A DNA stretch of 64,000 nt. Source: Ignavibacteria bacterium (GTDB lineage Bacteria > Bacteroidota > Ignavibacteria > Kapaibacteriales > UBA4661). Below, in pieces: positions 45,724-54,292 of the stretch. The notes below the pieces were generated by a model. The model worked only from the letters and a program-made list of their open reading frames with translations. It had not been told where the DNA came from and ran no database searches. The stretch lies in contig CANHDJ010000003.1 in the NCBI GenBank assembly GCA_947459425.1, forward strand, positions 1 to 64,000, written 5' to 3'. The position numbers were made by a program, and so were the translations under genes. Numbering within the stretch: the first letter of the stretch is position 1; each line of letters begins with the position of its first letter.

Positions 45724-48700
45724 ATGACAATGACAGAACTCGCTATTAAACGCCCCACGCTCGTCGTGGTGTTTTTTTCGATATTCGGCGTTTTGGGTAT
45801 TATGGGCTACATCCAGCTCAAATACGATCTTTTGCCGAAAATCAGCCCGCCCGTTGTCGTTATTACGACGATTTATCCGGGCGCAAGTCCGACGGAAGTC
45901 GAAACGAACGTCTCGAAAATTATTGAGGACGCGGTTTCTGGTATGGACAAAGTGTCCACAATCCGCTCCACATCAAGCGAAGGGCGTTCCTCCGTTATCA
46001 TCGAACTTGCGCAATCAGCAAACCTTGATTTTTCGCTGCAAGAAGCGCAACGCAAGGTGAGCCAAGTCTCGAACTTTTTGCCTAAAGATGCTCGCACACC
46101 GATCGTAGCGCGTGTTGCACTGGACGAGATTCCCGTGATTCGGATGGGCGTTACGTCCAATTTACCAAACCGTGAGTTTTACCAATTCATCAAAGACCAG
46201 CTTTTACCGCGTTTCTCGAAGCTCTCCGGTGTGGCACAAATCACGCCCGTTGGTGGCGAAGAGCGTCAAATAAAAATCAACCTGAATGCCGATAAAGTCA
46301 AGTCGTTTGGGCTTTCGATTCCTCAAGTTGCGGGTATTATCAAGGCTTCCAATCTCGACTTCCCAACAGGCAAAGTCAAAGGCTCGGAAACGCAATACGT
46401 GGTGCGCCTTGCAGGGAAATTTACCTCGCTGGAAGAAATTAAAAATATCGTTCTTTCCCGCACCCGCACGGGCGGTGAAATTCGCCTTGTGGACATTGCC
46501 GAAGTACAAGATGGCGCGAAAGAAGCCGTGAGTATTAGCCGTGTAAGCGGCACTACGTCTGTTGGTTTGCTGGTGAATAAACAATCCGATGCAAACTCGG
46601 TCGAAGTGAGCAAACTTGTACGCAAGGAAATCACAAGCATCGAAAAAGATTTTGCCGCAAAAAACCTCAAGTTTACCATTTCACAAGACGGTTCGCTCTT
46701 CACGATTGACGCGGCAGACGCAGTGAAACACGACTTGTTGATAGCTGTTGTGTTGGTGGCATTTGTAATGATGCTCTTCTTGCACTCGCTTCGTTCCTCG
46801 CTTATCGTGATGGTTGCCATACCCACCTCGCTTATTTCCACGGTTGCGGGAATGTGGGCATTTGGATTTTCGCTGAACTTGATGACGCTCTTAGCCATGT
46901 CGTTGGTGATTGGTATTCTCGTGGACGACTCGATTGTGGTTTTGGAGAATATCTATCGCCACCTCGAAATGGGCAAAGACAAGCGCAAAGCCTCACTCGA
47001 AGGGCGAAATGAAATCGGTTTTGCCGCGCTGTCGATTACGATGGTGGACGTGGTGGTGTTTGTGCCACTCGCGCTTTTGCCGGGTATTGTTGGCAATATT
47101 TTGCGCGAATTTGCTGTTGTTGTCGCTATTTCCACGCTCTTCAGCTTGATAGTATCCTTCACCGTTACGCCCGTTCTTGCGTCGCGCTTCGCTAAACACG
47201 AGCATTTAAGCGGTGATACGCTGATGGGACGTTTCGCGCTCTGGTTTGAAGGCATTTTTGACAGGTTTACGCTCTGGTACAAAGGCGTTTTGGTCTGGGC
47301 ATTGCATCACCGCAAAACGACGGTGTTGATTGTGGTGATGATGCTTGTAGCTTCGATTGCACTTATTCCACTGGGTTTTATCGGGTCGGAGTTTATTACG
47401 CAAGCCGATAGGGGCGAATTTTCTATTCAAATCGAACTTCCACCCGGAGCGACGTTTGAGCAGACAAACCAAAATACGCTCATGGTGGAAAAAATTGTTT
47501 CCAAAATTCCTGAAGTGCAGCGCACGTTTGTCAACGTTGGTGCTGCCGCATCAGGTTTCATTGGGGTTTTTGCCAACAACACGGCGGAAATTAACGTAAC
47601 GCTGTTTCCAATGGCGGAGCGCAAACGCTCGACTGACGATGTGATGTACGACATCAAAAAACTCACCGCCGGTATTCCGGGCGTGAAGGTGCGTGCCAGC
47701 CCAATCGGTATTTTTGGGAGCGCGAATGAGGCTCCGATTCAGATGGTGATAAACGGCACAAGCTACGAAGAGGTTGCCAAGGCAGCCAAGCTGATACGCG
47801 ATGTGGCAGCAGACGTTCCCGGAACAGCCGATGTACGCTTGTCTTCGGAAGACGGCAAGCCCGAAACCCGCATCGAAGTTGACCGCGCAAAGATGGCAAC
47901 CTTCGGACTCACGATTAACGATGTCGGTAGTGCGCTTCGTATTGCGCTTGCGGGCGATGACGACACAAAATTCCGCGATGGCAGCACGGAATATTCCATC
48001 TTGATTTCGCTTGACCAATTTGACCGCTCCAAGCCGGAAAGTCTGGGTTCGCTGACGTTTGTGAATCCACGTGGGCAAGTTGTGGAATTGCAACAATTCG
48101 CAACAATTTTCCAAGCCGTTGGTCCGACGCAACTTCAGCGCGAAAACCGCAATAGCGCGATTACGCTCTTCTCGCAAGTAGCAGGTCGCCCGTCGGGAAC
48201 AGTGGTGCAAGATATTGACAAAGCACTCATTGGCAAAATTCCTGCGGGCATCACGTATAGCTACGCCGGCAATCAAAAAAATATGCAGGATTCGTTCCAA
48301 AGTATGGGCATTGCGATTGCGATTGCGATTTTGTTCGTGTATTTCGTGATGGTGGCGTTGTATGATTCCTATATTTACCCATTTGTAGTGATGTTTTCGG
48401 TGCCAGTGGCGATTGTCGGCGCACTGCTCGCACTCGCGCTTGCAAACAAGGCATTGGGCATTTTCACGATGTTGGGTATGATTATGCTTATCGGCTTGGT
48501 AACGAAAAACGCTATTTTGATTGTTGACCGCACTAATCAAGTGAAGGAAGAACAGGGGCTTTCCGCCTACGACGCGCTTTTGGAGGCGGGGCAGTTGCGA
48601 TTGCGTCCGATTGTGATGACGACAGTGGCGATGATTGTGGGGATGCTCCCGATTGCGATAGGTGGAGGTGCGGGCGGTGAGTGGAAATCCGGTTTAGGCT

Positions 48701-48942
48701 GGGCGCTTATTGGCGGCTTGACAAGTTCGATGTTTCTGACGCTTGTTCTTGTTCCGGTTGTCTATATCAAATTCGACCACTGGCGCACGAGTGTTCCGGC
48801 ATTCTTGCGTCGCGTATTCCGTATCAAATCGGAGCAGGAAGAATATCCTACGGCAAAAGATTTGCAGCCCGAAGGGTACACTGGCGGCTTCGAGGGCGCA
48901 CCAGCGCTCCGCTCTGCGGTGCAGGACAAAGATGCACAGTAA
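45724..48942 (+). CDS. RND-family inner-membrane efflux pump
   Basis: Proton-driven multidrug-type transporter of the HAE1/AcrB-like family. It is 1072 aa with 12 TM helices in two halves. TM1 is near the start (TLVVVFFSIFGVLGIMGY). The porter domain PN1 has YPGASPTEVETNVSKIIEDA. TM4 has the proton-relay pair in VIGILVDDSIVVLENIYRHLE. The second half repeats the fold, with TM10 GMIMLIGLVTKNAILIVD, and ends with a 40-residue hydrophilic tail. AGAGGA precedes the ATG. It is the last gene of the interrupted operon. Substrates are unknown: efflux of small amphiphiles is typical. Confidence 0.95.
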   Translation: MTMTELAIKRPTLVVVFFSIFGVLGIMGYIQLKYDLLPKISPPVVVITTIYPGASPTEVETNVSKIIEDAVSGMDKVSTIRSTSSEGRSSVIIELAQSANLDFSLQEAQRKVSQVSNFLPKDARTPIVARVALDEIPVIRMGVTSNLPNREFYQFIKDQLLPRFSKLSGVAQITPVGGEERQIKINLNADKVKSFGLSIPQVAGIIKASNLDFPTGKVKGSETQYVVRLAGKFTSLEEIKNIVLSRTRTGGEIRLVDIAEVQDGAKEAVSISRVSGTTSVGLLVNKQSDANSVEVSKLVRKEITSIEKDFAAKNLKFTISQDGSLFTIDAADAVKHDLLIAVVLVAFVMMLFLHSLRSSLIVMVAIPTSLISTVAGMWAFGFSLNLMTLLAMSLVIGILVDDSIVVLENIYRHLEMGKDKRKASLEGRNEIGFAALSITMVDVVVFVPLALLPGIVGNILREFAVVVAISTLFSLIVSFTVTPVLASRFAKHEHLSGDTLMGRFALWFEGIFDRFTLWYKGVLVWALHHRKTTVLIVVMMLVASIALIPLGFIGSEFITQADRGEFSIQIELPPGATFEQTNQNTLMVEKIVSKIPEVQRTFVNVGAAASGFIGVFANNTAEINVTLFPMAERKRSTDDVMYDIKKLTAGIPGVKVRASPIGIFGSANEAPIQMVINGTSYEEVAKAAKLIRDVAADVPGTADVRLSSEDGKPETRIEVDRAKMATFGLTINDVGSALRIALAGDDDTKFRDGSTEYSILISLDQFDRSKPESLGSLTFVNPRGQVVELQQFATIFQAVGPTQLQRENRNSAITLFSQVAGRPSGTVVQDIDKALIGKIPAGITYSYAGNQKNMQDSFQSMGIAIAIAILFVYFVMVALYDSYIYPFVVMFSVPVAIVGALLALALANKALGIFTMLGMIMLIGLVTKNAILIVDRTNQVKEEQGLSAYDALLEAGQLRLRPIVMTTVAMIVGMLPIAIGGGAGGEWKSGLGWALIGGLTSSMFLTLVLVPVVYIKFDHWRTSVPAFLRRVFRIKSEQEEYPTAKDLQPEGYTGGFEGAPALRSAVQDKDAQ

Positions 48943-49073
48943 GGCTAATCTGTATAATAAAACTCAACCAAGCAACGGTAAAAGTTTTCATAACAGAGCT
49001 TTGCAGCATATTTTTCAGCAAAGCAAGGTTTTATGCGGATAAAATATTTTCATGCGATTGCCCTCAGTATCAT

Positions 49074-49111
49074 AAGAAAGGCGAACAAGTTTGGTCTTGT
49101 TCGCCTTTCTT
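49074..49111 (+). terminator. Terminator of the efflux operon
   Basis: A perfect 16-bp stem AAGAAAGGCGAACAAG / CTTGTTCGCCTTTCTT with loop TTTGGT, ending in TTTCTTATTCTT. It lies 132 bp after the pump stop and is well formed for both strands. Confidence 0.9.
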
Positions 49112-49251
49112 ATTCTTACTGCTCTTATCCCTCTATAATTTCCGCCTTTGCTCGTCTTTGATGAGCAGCTCAAGTCTCAAGGATTATACCGTTTTGATAA
49201 TAATTTCGTTATTTTGCAGAGTCAAACCAACAATCTTTATCGTATTGATTC

Positions 49252-49448
49252 GGTTCTAAATGATTTCAGTTAGAAAACACATCCAATTGGCTGGTAAAAC
49301 ATCACTCCGTCATGCCGACGCAGGTCGGCATCCATTAGAAGCGCATAGAACCACACTTTTCGATATAGATACCGACCTGCGTCGGTATGACAGAATGGTA
49401 CTTTTACCATTTTCAAGAGATGTTTTCCAACTAAAATCATGCTGAACC
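49252..49448. repeat. 197-bp inverted-repeat element, copy 2 (MITE-like)
   Basis: Same family as 5476-5647. It starts GGTTCTAAATGATTTCAGTT and ends with the imperfect complement (AACTAAAATCATGCTGAACC), so its right terminus has drifted. The internal core GTCATGCCGACGCAGGTCGG pairs with CCGACCTGCGTCGGTATGAC, a strong inner hairpin. Both copies lie just beyond a strong bidirectional terminator. It contains two antisense ORFs of about 60 codons with no family features. It explains most of the gene-free stretch 48943-49496; the rest has only the terminator and AT-rich sequence. Confidence 0.85.
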
Positions 49449-49496
49449 CCAAAAAAATGCAAGCTATCGAAAATTAAATCAAAAAGGTATAACAAA

Positions 49497-50843
49497 ATGA
49501 GTCGTACCCAAAGGCATACTCTTTTGCGGCAAACGCTCTGGCTTGGAGGCATACAATCCGATTGCGGGATATCCACTTTTTTTATCGTATTGTTGGTTCT
49601 TCTCTCTGCCACAGATGCGATTGTGGCACAAATTGACACCATCATTGTCAGCGCAAACCACGACACCCTTCAGATTCGCCAAACGTCCTCCCAATGGCGA
49701 TTTGGTGCTTCGGCAAGCGCAGGGTTCGGAGCAAGTAGTGGTGCGCTTTTTCTACGCGGGGATGTGAATAACCAGAGTATTCGCAAGGAATTTACGGGGA
49801 AGAGTTTTGGTGATGCGGGCGCATGGAATCTTGTTCTTGAGTCATCGTGGCAGCCAATATCTGATGCGGTGCGCTTTGGCGGGCGCTTCGGTTTTCATCG
49901 GCAAAGCGCATGGCTGCATCACACGCCCGATAACAATTCTTTACCAAGCATCATGTCCCTCGACAACACGCAATATCAGGCGTTGCGTAGTGCCGTTACT
50001 GCGGAATCGCTTGAAACGGGGTTTTTCGTGCAATCTTCCGACATATTTGCCGCTATTTCGTCACGTCTGAGCGCTTTTGCGCGGCTTGATGCACTCTGGA
50101 ATCTTCGTGCTGAAGCCCAAACTCTTTACGTTCCCGCATCGGCAAGTAATATTGCCGTCACACCCGCCCCGCCTGTTGAAGCAGTGTCAATGCCGATAGT
50201 AGCGTTGGGCATGAGCGTTGGCGTTGGTCATACCTTGCGTCTGAGTCAAAGTGCTTTTGCTACAAACCAGATTACGCCATTTTTCGCGCTCCATTGGCAG
50301 CCCCTGTTGTCGCTTGCCCATAATTCTTCATGGGGAGTTTTTGGTCTGCGCTTGGGAATTTCTTGCGCCATTGAGCCTTTTCGTGCTGATACACTTGCGG
50401 TGCAGCCGCTCATCCGCCCCATACCGATTGCTCTTCTTCCCCAAACACCGCTTTCGGACGTGATTCGAGAGGACGGAGCCGTTACAGGGCGCATCGCTAC
50501 GCCACGCGAAGGCAAAGATGCTATTTTGGAAGAGCGTATCGTGATTTATCGCCCCGATGATTCTGCGCTGGTCGCTACTATTCCCCGTGAAGGTCTTGAA
50601 ATTATTCGCCAAGCGATTCCACTTCTGCGCTCTGGAGCGCATTGTCGCTTGGTTGTCATTCTTCCGGCAAGTGTGAGCGCTGCGCAACGCACGGAGGCAG
50701 AAATGATGCTGCGTATCTTGGGCGATTATTGTTTGCAACGAGGCGTGGAGAATAGCAGTATTGAAGCGGGTCTTGGGGAGAATCGTTATCAATCGGGAGA
50801 AGCGTGGCAGTTGCGTATTCGTATTGAGCGAAAAGTGCGTTAA
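49497..50843 (+). CDS. Exported beta-rich protein with possible OmpA-like C-terminus
   Basis: 448 aa, not recognised as a named family. The N-terminus has a basic stretch then a hydrophobic segment (GISTFFIVLLVLLSATDAIVAQ), a long signal peptide or anchor. Residues about 65-290 alternate short amphipathic strands with Gly/Ser turns (FGASASAGFGASSGALFLRG), as in an outer-membrane beta-barrel. The final ~120 residues have alternating strand/helix with CRLVVILPASVSAAQR...MLRILGDYCLQRGV and a terminal basic strand RIRIERKVR, reminiscent in layout of OmpA-like peptidoglycan-binding domains, but the diagnostic Asp/Arg are not clear. It is separated from the repeat copy 2 by 48 bp. Confidence 0.8.
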   Translation: MSRTQRHTLLRQTLWLGGIQSDCGISTFFIVLLVLLSATDAIVAQIDTIIVSANHDTLQIRQTSSQWRFGASASAGFGASSGALFLRGDVNNQSIRKEFTGKSFGDAGAWNLVLESSWQPISDAVRFGGRFGFHRQSAWLHHTPDNNSLPSIMSLDNTQYQALRSAVTAESLETGFFVQSSDIFAAISSRLSAFARLDALWNLRAEAQTLYVPASASNIAVTPAPPVEAVSMPIVALGMSVGVGHTLRLSQSAFATNQITPFFALHWQPLLSLAHNSSWGVFGLRLGISCAIEPFRADTLAVQPLIRPIPIALLPQTPLSDVIREDGAVTGRIATPREGKDAILEERIVIYRPDDSALVATIPREGLEIIRQAIPLLRSGAHCRLVVILPASVSAAQRTEAEMMLRILGDYCLQRGVENSSIEAGLGENRYQSGEAWQLRIRIERKVR

Positions 50844-50895
50844 TGCCAGAGACAGGTGCGATGTTCACGTAATCGCTACCCTGCAATCACCTTCT

Positions 50896-51096
50896 TTACT
50901 GCTCCACTTCAGCAAACTTCAAGAATGCGGATACTGCCAGCACCATCACAAACGCAATGATAATGCCCCACATTGCTTGTGAGAGCAGTTTTTTGTCCTG
51001 TCCCGCATATTCGGGGTTGCCGACACGCCGAAAGAGCAGAAATGACCGTGCAACGAGTGTGCCGCCAACAATGGCAACAAAGAGTATAGACCACAT
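50896..51096 (-). CDS. Small two-helix membrane protein downstream of der
   Basis: 66 aa: TM1 SILFVAIVGGTLVARSFLLF, a short polar loop (RRVGNPEYAGQDKK), TM2 MWGIIIAFVMVLAVSAFLKF. It has a strong GGAGGA Shine-Dalgarno 8 nt before the ATG, which raises confidence that it is real despite its length. It lies 45 bp after the der stop on the same strand, so it is likely co-transcribed. The layout resembles small envelope or Sec-associated proteins, but no family is recognised. Confidence 0.75.
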   Translation of the reverse strand: MWSILFVAIVGGTLVARSFLLFRRVGNPEYAGQDKKLLSQAMWGIIIAFVMVLAVSAFLKFAEVEQ

Positions 51097-51141
51097 GATA
51101 CATTCCTCCGATGAGTATGGAAATAGTAATACTGTTGCGCG

Positions 51142-52461
51142 TCAATCGTCGTCGCGCTTGTTTTTGCTGCGAAAGAGAAAAGAAATGGGAATGCCCGTTA
51201 AATCAAGATGTTCGCGGAGTTTGTTTTCCAGAAAACGCTTGTAGGCTTCGGGAATGGATTCCGGGAAATTGGAGAAAAAGATAAAAAGCGGCGGCTCGGT
51301 TCCGGTTTGCGTGATGTAGTTAATGCGCAAATCGTGTCCTTTGACCGATGGCGGCGGTGTGCGAGAAATATCTTCCAATAGTTTGTCGTTCAACTGTCCT
51401 GTGCTGATGCGCTGTTTGCGGCGCAACTGAATGTCTTTCGCCATTTCGGGGACTTTGGTAATGCGCTGTTTGGAAAGCGCAGAAATAAAGAGTGTTGGCG
51501 CATAATCCACTGTTTTCATCTCGCTGTGAATCTGTTTGGTGAGATTTTCTGCGGTCTTGTGGTCTTTTTCGACAGCATCCCATTTGTTGATGGCAATAAT
51601 AATCCCTTTTCGTGCGTCAACCACATCATTGATGATGCGTTTGTCCTGCATATCCAAGCCCTGCACGGCATCCACGACAACAACAGCAACGTCGCAGCGC
51701 TCAATAGCGCGTTGGGTGCGGAAGGTGCTGAACATCTCCACATTTTCCTTAATGCGACTGTGACGGCGCAGACCCGCCGTGTCAATCAGAACAATTTCCT
51801 CGCCGTAATACCGCAAAATACTGTCAATCGCGTCCCGTGTCGTGCCGGCAATCGGCGTAACAATCGTGCGTTCATGACCCAAAAGCGCATTACACAAGCT
51901 GGATTTGCCAACATTCGGGCGACCAACAATAGCAATTTTCAAGCGCTCATCCTCGATCTCTTCTTGATTAGCTGCAAAAGGCTCAATCGCGCTATCCAAC
52001 ATCTCGCCAATGCTTCGCCCCGAAAGCGCGGAAAACCCGAAGGGTTCGCCCAAGCCCAACGATGCAAATTCGTAAGCACTCATATCATGCTTGGGGTCGT
52101 CCATTTTATTGACCGCCATAGTGATATGCTTGCCGGAACGCAAGAGCAGTCGTGCTATTTCCTCGTCAATCGCGGTAATGCCCGTGCGCCCGTCGCAGAC
52201 AAAGACAATGGATTGCGCTTCGTCGATAGCCATTTGTGCCTGCTCGCGTATGGCAACATCGAACAAGTCTTCGCTGTCCGGCACAATGCCGCCCGTGTCA
52301 ATGACGGTAAAATAGCGCCCCGCCCAATCGGCTTTTCCATAAAGGCGGTCGCGTGTAACGCCCGGCTCTTCGGCATGAATAGCCACGTCGCGCCCAAGAA
52401 TACGGTTAAAAAGGGTAGATTTACCGACGTTTGGTCGTCCGACGATTGCGATAGTGTTCAT
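51142..52461 (-). CDS. der: Ribosome-associated GTPase Der (EngA)
   Basis: Essential double-GTPase that matures the 50S ribosomal subunit. The 439-aa length is right. Two G domains are each started by GRPNVGKS (about 8-15 and 183-190), with switch II motifs DTGGI and DTAGL, and NKMD/NKWD for base specificity. A C-terminal KH-like domain (PPSVKGHDLRINYITQTGTEPP) follows. It lies upstream of a small membrane protein gene and downstream of pdxJ (50 bp), all on the minus strand. Confidence 0.97.
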   Translation of the reverse strand: MNTIAIVGRPNVGKSTLFNRILGRDVAIHAEEPGVTRDRLYGKADWAGRYFTVIDTGGIVPDSEDLFDVAIREQAQMAIDEAQSIVFVCDGRTGITAIDEEIARLLLRSGKHITMAVNKMDDPKHDMSAYEFASLGLGEPFGFSALSGRSIGEMLDSAIEPFAANQEEIEDERLKIAIVGRPNVGKSSLCNALLGHERTIVTPIAGTTRDAIDSILRYYGEEIVLIDTAGLRRHSRIKENVEMFSTFRTQRAIERCDVAVVVVDAVQGLDMQDKRIINDVVDARKGIIIAINKWDAVEKDHKTAENLTKQIHSEMKTVDYAPTLFISALSKQRITKVPEMAKDIQLRRKQRISTGQLNDKLLEDISRTPPPSVKGHDLRINYITQTGTEPPLFIFFSNFPESIPEAYKRFLENKLREHLDLTGIPISFLFRSKNKRDDD

Positions 52462-52511
52462 GAAAGCAGAAAAGGTGAAATAGAGAAGAGCTAAAGAATA
52501 GCGTGTGTATT

Positions 52512-53237
52512 TTAACGAGAATATGTCTCCAGAAGCCGCACCATATCGCGCACGGCAGTTTCCAAACCGACAAATGCCGCCCGTGCGATAATCGCATGAC
52601 CGATACTAATTTCTTCCATTTCGGGAATGGTGCATATTTGCTGGACGTTGACGTAGTTTAAGCCATGCCCTGCCGTTACTTTCAGCCCCAGCGAAGCCGC
52701 ATATTCCGATGCCTCGCGTAATCGCTTGAGTTCATCGGCTTGCTCTTTAGCATTGCGAGCATTCGCAAACGTCCCGGTGTGAAGTTCGATAATTTCTGCC
52801 CCGGCGGTAGAAGCAGCATTGATCTGCTCTTTGGCGGGTTCGATAAAAAAACTGACGGCAATATCGTTTTGATGCATTTTCGCTACGACTTCGGTGTAGT
52901 GATGCAGATTTTTTGCCACATCCAAGCCGCCTTCGGTGGTCAGTTCTTCACGACGCTCAGGAACAAACGTCACCAAATCGGGGAGTGTATCAATCGCAAT
53001 GCCGATAATTTCCGGTGTTGCCGCCATTTCGAGGTCGAGTTTAGTTTTGACGGTTTCCCGCAAAAGCCGCACATCGCGGTCGTTTACGTGCCGACGGTCT
53101 TCGCGCAAATGGCAGACAATACCGATAGCGCCGGAAAACTCAGCCAAAGCCGCCGCCGCTACGGGGTCAGGCTCAATGCCGCCTCGCGCCTCGCGCAAGG
53201 TAGCGATATGGTCAATATTGACAGCAAGTTGTATCAT
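52512..53237 (-). CDS. pdxJ: Pyridoxine 5'-phosphate synthase PdxJ
   Basis: Condenses 1-deoxyxylulose 5-phosphate with 3-amino-2-oxopropyl phosphate in the DXP-dependent vitamin B6 route. The track start (53285) has a spurious hydrophobic head; the ATG at 53237 (MIQLAVNIDHIATLREARGG) is the family start and gives 241 aa. A CAAAGATA (minus-strand TATCTTTG) box at 53283-53290 would place transcription between the two. Motifs are NIDHIATLR, GIVCHLREDRRHVNDRDV, FIEPAKEQINAA, ELHTGTFA and GHGLNYVNV. A TIM barrel with all usual substrate ligands. Confidence 0.96.
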   Translation of the reverse strand: MIQLAVNIDHIATLREARGGIEPDPVAAAALAEFSGAIGIVCHLREDRRHVNDRDVRLLRETVKTKLDLEMAATPEIIGIAIDTLPDLVTFVPERREELTTEGGLDVAKNLHHYTEVVAKMHQNDIAVSFFIEPAKEQINAASTAGAEIIELHTGTFANARNAKEQADELKRLREASEYAASLGLKVTAGHGLNYVNVQQICTIPEMEEISIGHAIIARAAFVGLETAVRDMVRLLETYSR

Positions 53238-53483
53238 CGTGAAATACAGAAACAGCATGAGAACAAAACAGCGTAGAAGGCGCAAAGATACGACATTTCA
53301 CACCAAAAACCTATCTTTTAGAACACGACCAACTCAGGCAACCTCTAGGCAATGCTCGCACTAAACCGATGTAATTCGTTATTGTCGCTGTTTTCAATCA
53401 ATTTGTGGTACGTTCGTCCGAGACTTTTTCCTAATTTAGGGTCTTCCATAACAAAATTTCTCAGAATCTTTGACGATTAGCCC

Positions 53484-54194
53484 ATGAAACCGACCGCTAT
53501 TATCACTGCCGCTTCCAAAGGGATGGGTGCTGCAACCGCAAAGGAACTCGCTTCGCGGGGCTACAATCTTGTTGTAATGAGCCGTTCTGATGATATTCAC
53601 TCGTTTGCCGGATTGCTTGGTAAAAGTGAGAGAGTATGCGCTGTGCAGGGGTCAGTTACTGAAGAACAAGATTTGAAGCGGCTTGTGGAAACCGCTTTGG
53701 AAAAATTCGGACGCATTGATGCTGTTGTGAATAACACCGGACATCCGCCCAAAGGCAAGGCTCTTGCGCTCTTGGACGAGGATTGGCACACGGGGTTTGA
53801 TCTCATTTTCCTCAGCGTTATTCGCCTTATGCGCCTTGTTACGCCAATCATGGAGCAGCAGAGAAAAGGCGCTGTGGTGAATATTTCCTCCTTTGCAGCA
53901 CTGGAGCCAAGTGTGGATCGCCCTGTTTCTTCAACAATGCGGGCTGCACTGGCAAATTTCACCAAGCTCTACGCTAGAGAATATGCTTCCTTCAATATCC
54001 GCATGAACAGTCTTCTTCCGGGCTATGTGGACAGCTACGCCGTTACGCCGGAAATCCTCGCTTCTATCCCGATGGGGCGCGTTGGTACGGTAGAAGAAGT
54101 TGCAAAAACGATTGCGTTTTTGCTTTCGGATGATGCTGCCTTTATTACGGGGCAAAATATCGTTTTTGATGGCGCGATGACGCAGAGAATGTAG
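53484..54194 (+). CDS. Short-chain dehydrogenase/reductase family protein lacking the catalytic Tyr-Lys
   Basis: 236-aa Rossmann protein of the classical SDR type. It has the cofactor loop TAASKGMGAATA, VNNTG and NISSF with Ser, and a C-terminus ITGQNIVFDGAMTQ typical of FabG-like enzymes. Counting from ISS, the YxxxK position reads SSTMR, so Tyr is Ser and Lys is Arg. It is therefore either catalytically atypical or a binding protein; relatives with a Ser/Arg variant are known among SDRs. A separate candidate promoter lies downstream for the next gene, so it may be monocistronic. Confidence 0.88.
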   Translation: MKPTAIITAASKGMGAATAKELASRGYNLVVMSRSDDIHSFAGLLGKSERVCAVQGSVTEEQDLKRLVETALEKFGRIDAVVNNTGHPPKGKALALLDEDWHTGFDLIFLSVIRLMRLVTPIMEQQRKGAVVNISSFAALEPSVDRPVSSTMRAALANFTKLYAREYASFNIRMNSLLPGYVDSYAVTPEILASIPMGRVGTVEEVAKTIAFLLSDDAAFITGQNIVFDGAMTQRM

Positions 54195-54210
54195 CTTCAA
54201 TGTAAGTATT

Positions 54211-54240
54211 TTTGCGCTTTAGCAAAGAGTGGTAGATTTG
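54211..54240 (+). promoter_or_regulatory. Promoter of the T9SS-secreted propeller gene (TTTG-N18-TAGATTTG)
   Basis: TTTG at 54211-54214, 18-nt spacer, TAGATTTG at 54233-54240. It matches the same consensus as the rpoD promoter, with an identical -7 sequence. The predicted start near 54247 precedes the ATGs at 54275 and 54293. Confidence 0.6.
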
Positions 54241-54292
54241 TAAGAAATAGTATTACTTGAATTCAAGCACGTTTATGTCTCTTGTTTACACC

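Noticed and set aside
47551-48540. 329-aa antisense ORF inside the RND pump
   Set aside because: Mirror of conserved pump sequence; no signal or domain.
49260-49452. Two ~60-aa ORFs within repeat copy 2
   Set aside because: They arise from the palindromic element and have no counterparts in copy 1.
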